Source: Actinomadura atramentaria DSM 43919
GTDB lineage: Bacteria; Actinomycetota; Actinomycetes; Streptosporangiales; Streptosporangiaceae
Direction: 5' to 3'
DNA length: 64,000 nt
NCBI RefSeq assembly: GCF_000381885.1
Contig: NZ_KB907209.1
Location: 656,478 to 720,477, forward strand
Both the position numbers and the translations under genes were made by a program. The notes under the pieces were generated by a model that was not told the DNA's origin, did no database searches, and saw only the letters and a list, made by a program, of their open reading frames with translations. The number at the start of each line of letters is the position of its first letter. Position 1 is the stretch's first letter. Positions 39,101 to 48,301 of the stretch are shown here, piece by piece.

Positions 39101-41332
39101 ACCATCACCGACGCGGTCGGTAATGTTTTCACCCATGAATACGACCTTCGCGGACGCCAAACAAAGGCGACCGACCCGGACACGGGCACCACCACCTTCA
39201 CCTACGACGATCTCGACCGACAGGTTTCGACCACGGACGCGCGCGGAACCAAGCTCTTCACAATCTATGACGGTGTTGGCCGCAGAACAGAGATCCGCGA
39301 GGGCTCGGCGACCGGATCGGTCCGCACCACGTGGACCTATGACACCGCACCCCGCGGGAAAGGTCTTGTCGCGACCTCGATACAACACGAGGACGACGGC
39401 GACTACACAACGGCCGTTCGCAATTACGACGTTCTCGGCCGCGTCGCGGTCAGCGCCATCACGGTGCCGTCGTCCCAAGGTCCGCTGGCGGGTACCTATA
39501 CGTTCAGCACGACCTACAACCTCGACGGAACCGTCAAGGGACAAGGCCTTCCGGCGGCCGGAGGTCTTCCGGCGGAGAGCCTGGCCTTCGGCTACGACGA
39601 CTACCTGCGACCCGTCTCGCTGAAATCACCGCAGTTCACCTATGTGGGCGGAACGGTTTACACGCCCACGGGTAAGACGCTTTCTCAGGAACTCGGAGCC
39701 GAGGGCAAGCGGGTATGGGAAACTTTCAGTTGGGAACCTGGAACCCAGCGCCTCGCCGAAACCACGACGCTGCGTGAGAACATCGCGGGAGCCACTCGGA
39801 AGGCGACCTACCACTACGCCGATTCCGGCGACATCACCTCGATCATTGATCAAGGCGCCGACGGAACCGACAACCAATGCTTCAGCTACGACTACCAGCA
39901 GCGGCTCGCCGAGGCCTGGACCCAGAACACCGATACCTGCGCGAGCACTCCGACCGCTTCGGTGATCGCCGGGCCCGCCCCCTACTGGCAAACGTTCTCC
40001 TACGACAAGATCGGCAACAGGACGAGCGAGACACGCCACGGCATCGGTGGGACCGATGACACCGTGCGCACGTACACATATCCGCCCGCAGGTCAGGGCA
40101 GCCGCCTCGCGAAAATCGTCCAGGCGGGCGGAGGCGACGCGCGGACCGACCTCTTCGACTACGACGACACCGGGCGGATGACGAGCCGGACCCTCGGCAC
40201 CGATTCCCAAGCTCTCGCGTGGAACGCCGAGGGCCGACTGACCAAGGCCACCTCGAACGCCGGCGAGACGTCGTTCGTCTATGACGCGGACGGCAATCGG
40301 GTGATCCGCAAGGACCCGACCGGTACCACCCTTTACCTGCCCGGCATGGAGTTGCGTGCCACGAGCGGTTCCCCGACCGCGAGCGGGACCAGGTACTACA
40401 CCTATGCCGCGCAAACGGTCGCGATGCGGACCGCTGACGGCACCGTGACCTTCCTGGTCGGTGACCACCAGGGCACCGCCCAACTCGCGGTGAACGCGTC
40501 CACCCAGGAGTCGACGACGCGTCGCTTCACACCCTTCGGAAGCGAGCGGGGCTTCGACGACGACGCGACCTGGCCGAACGACAAGGGTTTCGTCGGAGGC
40601 ACCAAGGACCCGACGGGCCTGACGCACCTCGGCGCGCGCGAGTACGACCCCGAGACGGGCCGCTTCGTTTCCGTCGATCCGGTCTTCAACACCGACAATA
40701 CCCAAAGCTGGAACGGCTACGCGTACGCGAACGACAACCCCGTGACCGCCAGCGACCCGACCGGACTGGACGGCGCCCTCCGCGGTAACGTCGACTGCCT
40801 CTACGCGAACAAGAACTGCGACAAACCGGTTCCGCGCGATGGCTGGCAGCACGACCGGCCGTCCTACCCGGTCATTTTCCCCGCGCTGCCGGAGGGTAAG
40901 CGCCGTCAAACGGCTTACCGCAGGCAGATGGACATGCTCCTCAACGGTCCGCTGACCCGCCCGGACGATATCAAGCGCTACTTCCAGTCGAAGCTGGCCT
41001 TCTGCTCGGAGTTCCCGGGCGAATCCAATTGTTCCGGAGAGAAGAACCTGCATGCGGCGCTAGACGCCATGGGCATGGCAGGGCTCGACGAGGCCGACGT
41101 CGTCAACGCCGTCTACTATGGCTTCGAGGGCGACTGGAAGAACGCCATAATCTCGGGGATCGCGATAGTCCCGATTCTCGGAAACCTCGCGACGGCAAAG
41201 CGGCTGGCGAGAGCGTCCAAAGCGGCGGGAGTTGTCGACTGCAACAGCTTTGTTTCGGGCACCCAAGTCATGATGGCGGACGGAGAGAAACGTCCGATCG
41301 AGGATGTCAAGGCCGGTGAGGCAGTTCTTGCG

Positions 41333-41752
41333 TCCGATCCCGAGACCGGTGAAGTAGAGGTAAAAACTGTTCTCGCGACGATTGTGGGCGGTGGGGACAA
41401 GGATCTCGTCGAAGTCTCCGTCGACACAATGCCGAGACCGCTGGTCTGGCCCGGTGGGGAAATGCGCGGGCCGCTGGCGGGGGCAAAGATTCGCGTCGGC
41501 GGGGACGAGGGCACAGGAATCGTGATCGCGACCGGACGCCACCCGTTCTGGGTCGCCGGAGGCATCAACTCCTGGGTCAATGCCACGGATCTTCGGGCGG
41601 GGATGTGGCTTCGCACGAGCGCCGGGACCTACGTCCAGGTCACCGCCGTCAAACGCTGGACCGCCCACCACCAACGCGTCCACAACCTCACCATCGCCGA
41701 CCTCCACACGTACTACGCGCTCGCCGGTAACACCCCTGTCCTCGTCCATAAC
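41333..41752 (+). repeat. Hint-domain repeat, copy A (inside the RHS gene)
   Basis: This 420-base block (140 codons, from SDPETGEVE to VHN) recurs at 42989-43408 with the same length and no gaps; by eye roughly nine of ten bases agree. In this copy the complete Hint domain is present: nucleophilic Cys in DCNSFVSGTQVM (41240), TGRHPFWV, and the terminal VHN. Hint domains in polymorphic toxins cleave themselves to free the C-terminal toxin. Confidence 0.85.
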
Positions 41753-42103
41753 GCCGGACCGTGCGACATTCCGTGGTCGAGTCCGAGCGTTTCGAGGGCA
41801 GCCAAGGCAATTGAGGCAGGCTCTACGAGCATCAGGGTAGGGTCCCGTGACGAGGCCGGAGAGCTGTTCCTCGGCATGTTCCAAGGGCGGGGATATCGAA
41901 ATGCCACTGGATTCGACGGCGTCGGGACGAAGCGGTACTTCGGCTCGAAGTCGGGAACCTACCACTGGGATGATCAGGTCGGAGCGGATGGTCGAGTTCT
42001 GGGCCATGGCTCTGGAAACCGAGACGGAGACCTGCCTCATCTTCAGATCCATACCTTCGAAGATTCGCCCTGGGGCGGGGCGATCATCCGAATCTTCTGG
42101 TGA
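41753..42103 (+). other. C-terminal toxin domain of the RHS protein
   Basis: About 116 residues follow the Hint cleavage point. Visible features are SIRVGSRDEAGELFLGMFQG, KRYFGSKSGTYHWDDQ and a C-terminal DLPHLQIH followed by AIIRIFW. The conserved-looking His, Trp-Asp-Asp and LQIH residues suggest a small metal-independent nuclease, perhaps of the BECR RNase type, but I cannot name the family with confidence. It is the part that would kill a neighbour cell if the upstream stop were read through or repaired. Confidence 0.6.
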
Positions 42104-42111
42104 GGTCAGAG

Positions 42112-42420
42112 ATGCGCACTGAAGTGAAGAATCGCCTGGTCATGTCGCACGCCCTAGTGTCGGCACGTAAGGAGGTGGCCTCGCCAGACGTGTATGGCTG
42201 GGTGTGGATCACCCCGCTGAGCGACGGGACGTTCAAGGTCTCCACGGTAGAAGTTCCCAAACACCTTGTGGACGAAGACATCTGCTTCTTCGAGGACGAC
42301 ATCGTGCGAACCCACATCGGGACCGTCGCCGATATCTCTGAAGCCGAAGCCCTGGTGGTGGGGGTCGGCGTTGACCCGGAGGATCTGAATGTTCCATGGC
42401 ACAATGACTTCCCATTGTGA
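42112..42420 (+). CDS. Candidate immunity protein for the RHS toxin
   Basis: The 102-aa acidic protein starts eight bases after the RHS stop, with GAGGT upstream of the ATG. It has no signal peptide or membrane helix, as expected for a cytoplasmic antitoxin. Visible parts are LVMSHALVSARKEV, YGWVWITPLSDGTFKVSTVEVP and an acidic C-terminus. I recognise no named family; the assignment rests on position, size and acidity. It remains intact although the toxin gene is broken. Confidence 0.6.
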   Translation: MRTEVKNRLVMSHALVSARKEVASPDVYGWVWITPLSDGTFKVSTVEVPKHLVDEDICFFEDDIVRTHIGTVADISEAEALVVGVGVDPEDLNVPWHNDFPL

Positions 42421-42492
42421 TGAGCTGGAAAGGCCCTGCGTAAAAAGCACAGTTCGGCCTGAGGAAACCTCGGTAAATAGCTGAACGCCCAG

Positions 42493-42524
42493 ATCCCGGT
42501 CCTCGTTGGGGGCCGGGATTTCTC
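42493..42524 (+). terminator. Terminator after the RHS-immunity unit
   Basis: ATCCCGGTCC pairs with GGGCCGGGAT (one G-T pair) around a seven-base loop and is followed by TTCTC. Confidence 0.6.
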
Positions 42525-42609
42525 GTGGCGAGCGGTCACGCTGGGTGGTTGCTGGGACTCGCCGTTCGCCCGCGCATCTCGTCGCCGATCCGCTCTGGAT
42601 GCCGCGAAC

Positions 42610-42816
42610 GTGATCTACACCGACTCCGGGGCGTTGACGGGTCCGGAGGTGCGGATCGGTGACGGCCGCGACCACATCACGATCAACCTGCCGCTCGGTT
42701 CGAGTCAGGTGATCGACTTTCGCGATCGGCTCACCGTCGCGGTGACCGCTCTGTCCGGCGAGATCGCCGAGCACGGCACCGCTTACTCACCGCCGGACAC
42801 CGGTCCGGCCCGATAA
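42610..42816 (+). CDS. Small hypothetical protein
   Basis: A 68-aa frame with chromosome-like codon use reads VIYTDSGALTGPEVRIGDG and RDHITINLPLGSSQVIDFRDRL. Small proteins of this look occur next to polymorphic-toxin genes in actinomycetes, but I cannot name the family. The GTG at 42610 has no good ribosome site and the frame is open further upstream, so it may also be a 5'-truncated remnant. Confidence 0.35.
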   Translation: MIYTDSGALTGPEVRIGDGRDHITINLPLGSSQVIDFRDRLTVAVTALSGEIAEHGTAYSPPDTGPAR

Positions 42817-42922
42817 CGACCCGTGGCAGGGGCGGTGGCTCATTCCGCCAAGAACAACTCCGCCGCCTCCTGCCCGGGCCAGTCCCAACACCCCTTCACT
42901 GAAAGAAGCTGAGACAGCCTCC

Positions 42923-44425
42923 GTGGTGACAGCACCACCCGTCCCCACACCCACGGCTGGACCATCCGGCCCCGACCTCCCCGTACCCTCCGATCCCGAG
43001 ACCGGTGAGGTCGAAGCAAAAACCGTTCTCGCGACGATTGTAGGGAGTGGAGACAAGGATCTGGTCGAGATATCCGTCGACACAACGCCGAGGCCGCTGG
43101 TCTGGGCAGGTGGAGAAATGCGTGGACCACTGGCGGGAGCGAAGATCCGCGTCGGCGGGGACGAGGCCACAGGAATCGTGATCGCGACCGGGCGCCACCC
43201 GTTCTGGGTCGCCGGCGGCGTCAATTCCTGGATCAACGCCACGGATCTCCGGCCGGGGATGTGGCTTCGCACGAGCGCCGGGACCTACGTCCAGGTTACC
43301 GCGATCAGGCACTGGGCCGCCCACCGGCAACGCGTTTACAACCTGACCGTCGCCGACCTGCACACGTACTACGTGCAGGCGGGGGATGCGTCGATCCTCG
43401 TACACAACTCCTCCTGCCTCACGGCGGTCGGCGATAAATTTCCTAGATTGGCTCATGCGCTCGATGAACACGTCGGAATATCGGACGAAGAGGCAATTGT
43501 GCTCGCTATGAAAAAGTCGAGTGGCAAGAATAGCGTGTTCATTGATGAGCAGCTTGCGCAACAGGTGGCGGACTATGCGGTAGCCTTCAACCAGGCCCGC
43601 ATCAGCAAGTGGCTGCGGGGATCGGACCAGCAGTTGACGTTCCCTGGGTACCACGTTCTATGCGGACGGATCCCGTGCCGCAGCGGGGAATGGGTACTTC
43701 ATACAATTGACGCGAGCAAAGGGCCATCCCGGCGGATTTTATGTTTCAACCCTTTTCCTAAAGTAGTGAATGTGGATAGATTCACGAGTTTCGATTTTGG
43801 GTTGTCCTATCTTACTGAGTTGTTCCATCAGGACTGGGATCATGTAGGGGGAGTCGAAGAAGTCGTATACTCCTATCTCTCTACCGGGGAGGAGCCCGTC
43901 GCCGACAGGTCGTCGCAGAAAAATGCGGCCGCACTTGCTTGTGACGTCGCCGCATTGATTGATTCCAGCATGGAGGACGGCGAGATCGAGCTGCTTCTCT
44001 CGGCGTCGACCTCCTGGAATCACCGATTCCGCGGAGATGATGCGGGAAGGGTGCTCCTGCGTCGGATCGATGGAGCATGTCGGCGGTGGCGGGATGTATA
44101 CGGGCATGTTCCCGTAGACTTCGACCCCGAGTGGTCTTCGCGCGTCGTGGTGGACGAGGTTTGTAATGTCATCAGGGGGACCCCTCTGCGGCTCCCCGGG
44201 CAAGTGCGAAGATACTTCGATTCCGATGTATCGAAGGTGCGTGACGTCCTGGATGCGTGCGCGAAGTCGGCCTCCGCCGACCTTGCTTTTCGGCTTCTTC
44301 TCAAGATGCACGTCGCCAACTCCGTGCCGGTGGATGGCTCCGCTTGGATCAAGTACGAAGAGGTCGCATCGCTGTTGGATTTCGGGGAGGAGTTGATGTC
44401 TTCGGTCGAGTATTTGGTTTCCTGA
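42923..44425 (+). pseudogene. Displaced toxin cassette: partial Hint, RNase A-like toxin remnant and immunity-like domains in one frame
   Basis: The 500-codon frame has a Pro-rich lead, then Hint residues 23-162 lacking the nucleophilic Cys, then at about 163-245 a segment (HALDEHVGISDEEAI, FIDEQLAQQVADYAVAFN, ISKWLRG) that resembles the RNase A-like CdiA C-terminal toxin. The toxin's usual last third is absent. From about 285 the sequence looks like a CdiI-type immunity protein (YLTELFHQDWDHVGG, EEVVYSYL), and from about 397 like another immunity-type helical protein (DLAFRLLLKM). The frame is open upstream to beyond 42818 without a good start. Codons here are clearly more A/T-rich than the backbone. 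I read it as a silent recombination donor or its remnant. Confidence 0.6.
42989..43408 (+). repeat. Hint-domain repeat, copy B (displaced cassette)
   Basis: This is the second 420-base copy of the Hint coding block at 41333-41752. It begins abruptly at SDPETGEVE after an unrelated Pro-rich stretch, so it lacks the first 31 codons of the domain, including the catalytic Cys. It ends at the same VHN codons, after which the two toxins differ completely. Confidence 0.85.
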
Positions 44426-44560
44426 CGCGGTGTGCGCTCGGCGTTGTCGGGGACCAGTCGCGCGGATCGCCCCTCTGACCACGCGCCGGTCTTGGTGATT
44501 CGGCCGTCCAAGTAGACGGAGCGGACGATGCCGAGGTCGCGCGCGATGACGCGCCGTGGC
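44426..44560 (-). pseudogene. Possible short gene remnant
   Basis: On the minus strand the sequence reads VIARDLGIVRSVYLDGRITK, TGAWSEGRSARLVPDNAERT, which looks like real protein, but it has no start and runs into antisense of the toxin cassette. I do not recognise the family. The rest of 44426-44661 holds nothing I can support. Confidence 0.3.
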
Positions 44561-44661
44561 AGTGGGGGCCGCGCGGCTCGGTGGGTCGCGGTGACTGGGG
44601 CGTCAGCGTATTGCCGTGGACAGGTGCGGCCGACTTGCTGTCAGTTGCGCTTACGGCTGGT

Positions 44662-44925
44662 TCAGGTGACGTATAGGGCCGCGCCCAGGTTCCTGTCGGC
44701 GGCCGCCGTGTAGAAGGCGGCGAGTCGCTCGGTTTCGGCGGCGATGTGCTCCGGGGCCTCGGCGGGGTCCAGTGGGCCGCCTGCCGCTGCGAAGTGCTCG
44801 ACGGCGGCGAAAAAGTGCGTCATTGAGAAGACCGGGCTGTCGAGACGGTTGACCGAAGACGAATCTCGGCGGAGCGCGGCGGCTTCCTCGTCCGTCACGG
44901 CCTGCAGCCAGTGCGCCATCGCCAT
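44662..44925 (-). CDS. Small hypothetical protein, DUF1877-like start
   Basis: The 87-aa product starts MAMAHWLQAVTDEEAAALRR and ends in a helical AETERLAAFYTAAADRNLG segment. The first part resembles the N-terminus of DUF1877/YfbM proteins, but it is about half their length, so it may be a truncated member. The ATG follows GAGGGGCGGGA. DUF1877 proteins often occur beside polymorphic-toxin genes. Function is unknown. Confidence 0.5.
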   Translation of the reverse strand: MAMAHWLQAVTDEEAAALRRDSSSVNRLDSPVFSMTHFFAAVEHFAAAGGPLDPAEAPEHIAAETERLAAFYTAAADRNLGAALYVT

Positions 44926-45218
44926 GTTCCCGCCCCTCGTCCCCGGACCATTGCGCGGCCGACCCTAACCGGCGCCTCCGACAGTCGCGAAGGCGCGGAC
45001 CGGGAACGCCGACGCCCTTTTGGTGACGTCCGAGTCATCGAGGGCGGCAGGCGCCCGGTCGAGGAAGGGGCGGCTCCCTCGTGTGGGGGAGTTGCGGACC
45101 CGGTCCTCCCCCGTGGTGTTGATGGCCGAAGATGGCTCGCGGTGGTGATCCGCCCGGCTGCCGGGATTCACGAAGATCGAGATCGCAACGAGGCAGGTCT
45201 CGAACTCCGGGAGAACCC

Positions 45219-46397
45219 ATGATCAAGCAGAAGCGTGCGCTGCGCGGCGCACTGGCCCTGGCGGCGGCGTCCGGTGTCGCGGTGAGCGCGCTGACCGGTG
45301 CCGGTACAGCGTGGGCCGACCGTGCTGGAAACGACCGTGCCGACCAGGCGAGCCTCTCCCGGCTCCTGGACCGGCTGACCACCGTCGACGGCGGGCCCGG
45401 CGCGCTCCTCCACGTGCGGGACCGGCGCGGCGACACCGTGCTGACCAGCGGCGTCGCGGACGTGCAGAGCCAGGCGCCGATGCCCCGCGACAGCAGGTTC
45501 CGGATCGGCAGCATGACCAAGCCGTTCGTGGCCACCGTCGTGCTCCAGCTCGTGGGGGAGCACCGCGTCTCGCTCGACGCGCCGGTGGAACGCTACCTGC
45601 CCGGCGTCGTCCGCGGCGCGGGCAACGACGGGCGGAAGATCACCGTCCGCCAACTGCTGCAGCACACCAGCGGCGTACCCGACTACCTCGCGCACCTCGA
45701 CCCGCGGGACATCCTCGCCGACCCGCTCGCCCACCACGACACCCGCGACCTGATGAACGTCGCGCTCGCCAACCAGCCGACGTTCGCGCCCGGCACCGGC
45801 TGGCAGTACTCCAACACCAACTACCTGCTCGCGGGAATGCTCATCGAGAACGTGACCGGCAGGACCTGGAACGACGAGGTCCGCAGACGGATCATCGTCC
45901 CGCTGGGCCTGCGCCACACCTCCGCGCCGGAGGACGAGACGGCGATCCCCGGACCGCACCCGCGCGGATACGTGCGGCCGGGCCAGGACGCGCCGCTGAC
46001 GGACCTCACCGGCTTCAACCCCTCGGTCGCGGGCGCCGCCGGTGCGATGATCTCCAGCGGCGCCGACGTCGACCGGTTCCTGGGCGCGCTCGTCGACGGC
46101 CGGCTGCTGCGCCCGGCCCAGTTGCGGGAGATGATGCGCACCCGGCCCACCGGCGACTCCGGCGGACGGGCGTACGGCCTCGGGCTGGAGAGCAGGCCGC
46201 TGCCCTGCGGCGGCCTGTACTGGGGGCACGGCGGCGACATCTTCGGATACGAGACCGTGGGCGGCGCGACCGTCGGCGGCGGCCAGGCGACGGCCGTGGT
46301 GAACCTCGACCCGGGCGGCACGGACGCGCAGAGCGACGACATGAGGGCCGCCGTCGAGACGGCGCTCTGCGGGGGCCGGTCCACCGCCTCCCGGTAG
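45219..46397 (+). CDS. Secreted serine beta-lactamase-like hydrolase / D-alanyl-D-alanine carboxypeptidase
   Basis: The 392-aa product has a Sec signal (KQKRALRGALALAAASGVAV, cleavage near AWA-DR). The beta-lactamase fold (class C / serine hydrolase) shows SMTK at 98-101 as catalytic Ser-x-x-Lys, YSNTN with Tyr at about 197, and HGGD near the end in place of KTG. This set is typical of DD-peptidase B-like enzymes that act on peptidoglycan or D-amino-acid esters rather than of resistance enzymes. GGGAG precedes the ATG. It lies in the accessory segment, without an operon partner. Confidence 0.9.
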   Translation: MIKQKRALRGALALAAASGVAVSALTGAGTAWADRAGNDRADQASLSRLLDRLTTVDGGPGALLHVRDRRGDTVLTSGVADVQSQAPMPRDSRFRIGSMTKPFVATVVLQLVGEHRVSLDAPVERYLPGVVRGAGNDGRKITVRQLLQHTSGVPDYLAHLDPRDILADPLAHHDTRDLMNVALANQPTFAPGTGWQYSNTNYLLAGMLIENVTGRTWNDEVRRRIIVPLGLRHTSAPEDETAIPGPHPRGYVRPGQDAPLTDLTGFNPSVAGAAGAMISSGADVDRFLGALVDGRLLRPAQLREMMRTRPTGDSGGRAYGLGLESRPLPCGGLYWGHGGDIFGYETVGGATVGGGQATAVVNLDPGGTDAQSDDMRAAVETALCGGRSTASR

Positions 46398-46427
46398 CGC
46401 TCGCCCGGAACCGGGCCGGGACTTCCG

Positions 46428-47612
46428 TCAGTGGGCGGAGGGGAGCGTCATGACGAGCGTCGTGTGGCGTTTCAGCATGGCCGTTCCGCGGTCCGGACGG
46501 GCGGTGCCGTTCCGGTACGCCGTCAGCGTCGGCTCCGGCGCGGTCTCGTGCCACAGGTGGATCTGGTCGACGACGCGGTCGGTGAGATCGCCCGAATCGT
46601 GGCCGATCGCGCCCAGCTCGGCGCGGCCCGGGCTCGTCGGCCGCGCCGCCAGGTACGCCAGCGACGGGCCGTCCACCACCGCCGGGGCGAACGTCGGCAG
46701 CACCGGCGCGACCAGGCCGCCGTCCACCGCCCACGGCTGCGCGTGCAGCGCGCACGCGCCGGGCTCGGCCGCCGCCAGGCGCAGCGCCAGCGCCTGCACC
46801 GGCTCCCACGCCGTCGCGACGTGGACGCCCGACCACGTCTCCGCGCGCGGCCGGTCGAACACGCCCGCCAGGGCGTCCGCGCCGATCGCCTGGTCCTCGT
46901 CGCCGACGACGGTGACGCGCCCGCCGACCAGGCTCAGCGACCGCTCGCCGTCGCGCGCCCGCATCGGCAGGAAGCCGCACGGCAGCATCGACCGGGCCGT
47001 GAGCCGTCCGTCCCGGTGGTCGAACGCGACCGAGCGGGTCAGGCCGCGCCAGCGCAGCGGGACGACGATCCGGGCGTCCGGGGCGAGCTGCTCCCACCAG
47101 GCGGGCGGCAGGTCCCACGCGCCCGTCGTCACGATGATCCGGTCGTAGGGGGCGTTCGGGGCGTAGCCGTCCACGCCGTCGGCGGCCACGGCCGTCACCG
47201 GGAACGGCAGGCCCGCGAGGTTCGCCCGCGCGCGGTCGACCAGGTCGGGGGCGACGTCGAGCGTCGTCACCGCGCCCGCGTCGCCCGCCAGCTCCTTCAG
47301 CAGCGCGGCGTTGTAGCCGGTGCCCGTCCCGATCTCCAGGACGCGGTCGCCGGGCCGGACGTCGAGCTGCTCCAGCATCGTCGCGACCATCGTCGGCTGC
47401 GACGCGGAGCTGACCAGCGTCCCGTCCGCGTCGCGCTTGGTGGGGACGGCGCGGTCCGCGTACGCCTCGGCCGCGTCCGTCCCGTCGAGGAACCGGTGGC
47501 GGGGCACGCGGCGCAGCGCCTTCTCGACCGCGGCGGAGCGGACCACCCCCTCGTCGCGGAGGTAGTCCACCAGCCGGGTTCGCGCCCGCTCGGCGGCATC
47601 GTCGATGCTCAT
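46428..47612 (-). CDS. pcm: Protein-L-isoaspartate O-methyltransferase homologue with C-terminal extension
   Basis: The 394-aa product begins with a PCMT domain: VPRHRFLDG, AYADRAVPTKRDADGTLVSSASQPTMVATMLEQL type sequence, and the SAM-binding VLEIGTGTGYNAALL. It methylates isoaspartate in aged proteins, using SAM. About 190 extra residues follow the usual 210-residue enzyme. Such long PCMTs are common in actinomycetes, and similar 'FxLD' methyltransferases modify ribosomal peptides, but no precursor gene is nearby. ATG 47612 is chosen because TAGGCT lies seven bases upstream. Confidence 0.88.
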   Translation of the reverse strand: MSIDDAAERARTRLVDYLRDEGVVRSAAVEKALRRVPRHRFLDGTDAAEAYADRAVPTKRDADGTLVSSASQPTMVATMLEQLDVRPGDRVLEIGTGTGYNAALLKELAGDAGAVTTLDVAPDLVDRARANLAGLPFPVTAVAADGVDGYAPNAPYDRIIVTTGAWDLPPAWWEQLAPDARIVVPLRWRGLTRSVAFDHRDGRLTARSMLPCGFLPMRARDGERSLSLVGGRVTVVGDEDQAIGADALAGVFDRPRAETWSGVHVATAWEPVQALALRLAAAEPGACALHAQPWAVDGGLVAPVLPTFAPAVVDGPSLAYLAARPTSPGRAELGAIGHDSGDLTDRVVDQIHLWHETAPEPTLTAYRNGTARPDRGTAMLKRHTTLVMTLPSAH

Positions 47613-47619
47613 TGACCGC

Positions 47620-47625
47620 AGCCTA
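47620..47625 (-). promoter_or_regulatory. -10 box of a leaderless pcm promoter
   Basis: On the minus strand TAGGCT is followed by seven bases and the ATG at 47612, with no ribosome site. Confidence 0.55.
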
Positions 47626-47736
47626 AACCGGCGATGTTCTCCTCTCCGCAACCGAAAGGTAGCGGAGCGCTATGGGTACCGTCTCAGCTCGGGTGCGCGA
47701 CCGCTCCGAACATGCACTAGGCTTCTCAACGAGCAC

Positions 47737-47809
47737 GGGGCTATGGCGCAGTTGGTAGCGCGCCTCCATGGCATGGAGGAGGTCTGGGGTTCGAATCCCC
47801 ATAGCTCCA
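47737..47809 (+). tRNA. tRNA-Ala (GGC anticodon), copy 2
   Basis: All 73 bases equal the copy at 32900-32972. Flanking sequences differ on both sides, so the identity is confined to the gene. TAGGCT at 47718-47723 is a likely -10 box. A very strong terminator follows. Confidence 0.96.
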
Positions 47810-47813
47810 CGGT

Positions 47814-47863
47814 CGCCGATGGGGCCGCCTCTCTTCGGAGAGGCGGCCCCATCGGCGTTTTCT
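47814..47863 (+). terminator. Strong intrinsic terminator after tRNA-Ala copy 2
   Basis: A perfect 20-base stem closed by a TTCG loop is followed by TTTTCT. Confidence 0.93.
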
Positions 47864-48278
47864 ACCAGCAGGGAAGGGTCTGCGGCTGCGGGTTCGCGGC
47901 CGTTCCCGGGGTGTTGAGGTAGTGGTCGGAGACCCATCCGCTGGGGTGGTTGCCGTACTGGTCGACGGGGCCTCGGGACAGGTCGACGGCGTAGTACCAG
48001 AGCGTGTTCCCATAAGGCGCGACCGCGCCGCCGTACGCGTAGCAGTTCAACGCGAGCCGGTCGCCGTTGTAGACGCCCCAGCCGGGAATGCGGCTGGTGT
48101 CGGACCAGTTCGGCGAATTGCGCCAGTAGACGCCGCCGTCCGCGTTGACGACCGTGAAGATCGGGGCGTACGCCGAAGCGGCCGGTGCGACGGCGACCGC
48201 GGCGGCCGACGCGGCGGTGGTCACGGCGACGACCGCGGCCGTCAGCTTCGCGCGGGTCCTGCCGATCAGTCGGGGCAT
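47862..48278 (-). CDS. Secreted SH3-like protein
   Basis: The 138-aa product has a Sec signal (LIGRTRAKLTAAVVAVTTAA, ending ASAYA) and an SH3-like beta domain of about 90 residues (FTVVNADGGVYWRNSPNWSD, DRLALNCYAYGG, WYYAVDLSRG, GWVSDHYLNTPG). Two Cys could form a disulfide. Proteins of this type bind cell wall or act as secreted carriers; the partner is unknown. ATG 48278 follows GGAAGG. Confidence 0.75.
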   Translation of the reverse strand: MPRLIGRTRAKLTAAVVAVTTAASAAAVAVAPAASAYAPIFTVVNADGGVYWRNSPNWSDTSRIPGWGVYNGDRLALNCYAYGGAVAPYGNTLWYYAVDLSRGPVDQYGNHPSGWVSDHYLNTPGTAANPQPQTLPCW

Positions 48279-48301
48279 GGATTCGTTTCCTTCCTGCACG
48301 G

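Larger units (their letters stand above)
35213..42103 (+). pseudogene. RHS/YD-repeat polymorphic toxin, interrupted by one amber codon
   Basis: The frame encodes 2,296 codons: a signal peptide (KLGRRKLFLRIRRG, then a hydrophobic stretch ending PDAAA), a beta-rich N-terminal region, an extended array of YD repeats, the RHS core end (GAREYDPETGRFVSVDP, then SDPTGLDG), a Hint domain from the Cys at 41240, and a C-terminal toxin. The GTG at 35213 follows GGAGG. A TAG at 36179-36181 cuts the protein after 322 codons; the same frame then continues for 1,973 codons as normal family sequence (PGFIERRYKSC). Homologues usually have an aromatic residue there, and TGG to TAG is one base change. RHS proteins are exported, cage the toxin and release it against competitors. 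Confidence 0.85.

Noticed and set aside
32900..47809. Integrative island with tRNA attachment sites
   Set aside because: Both tRNA genes are complete, there is no integrase or partial tRNA end, and identity stops at the gene borders. I keep it only as a recombination-prone segment.
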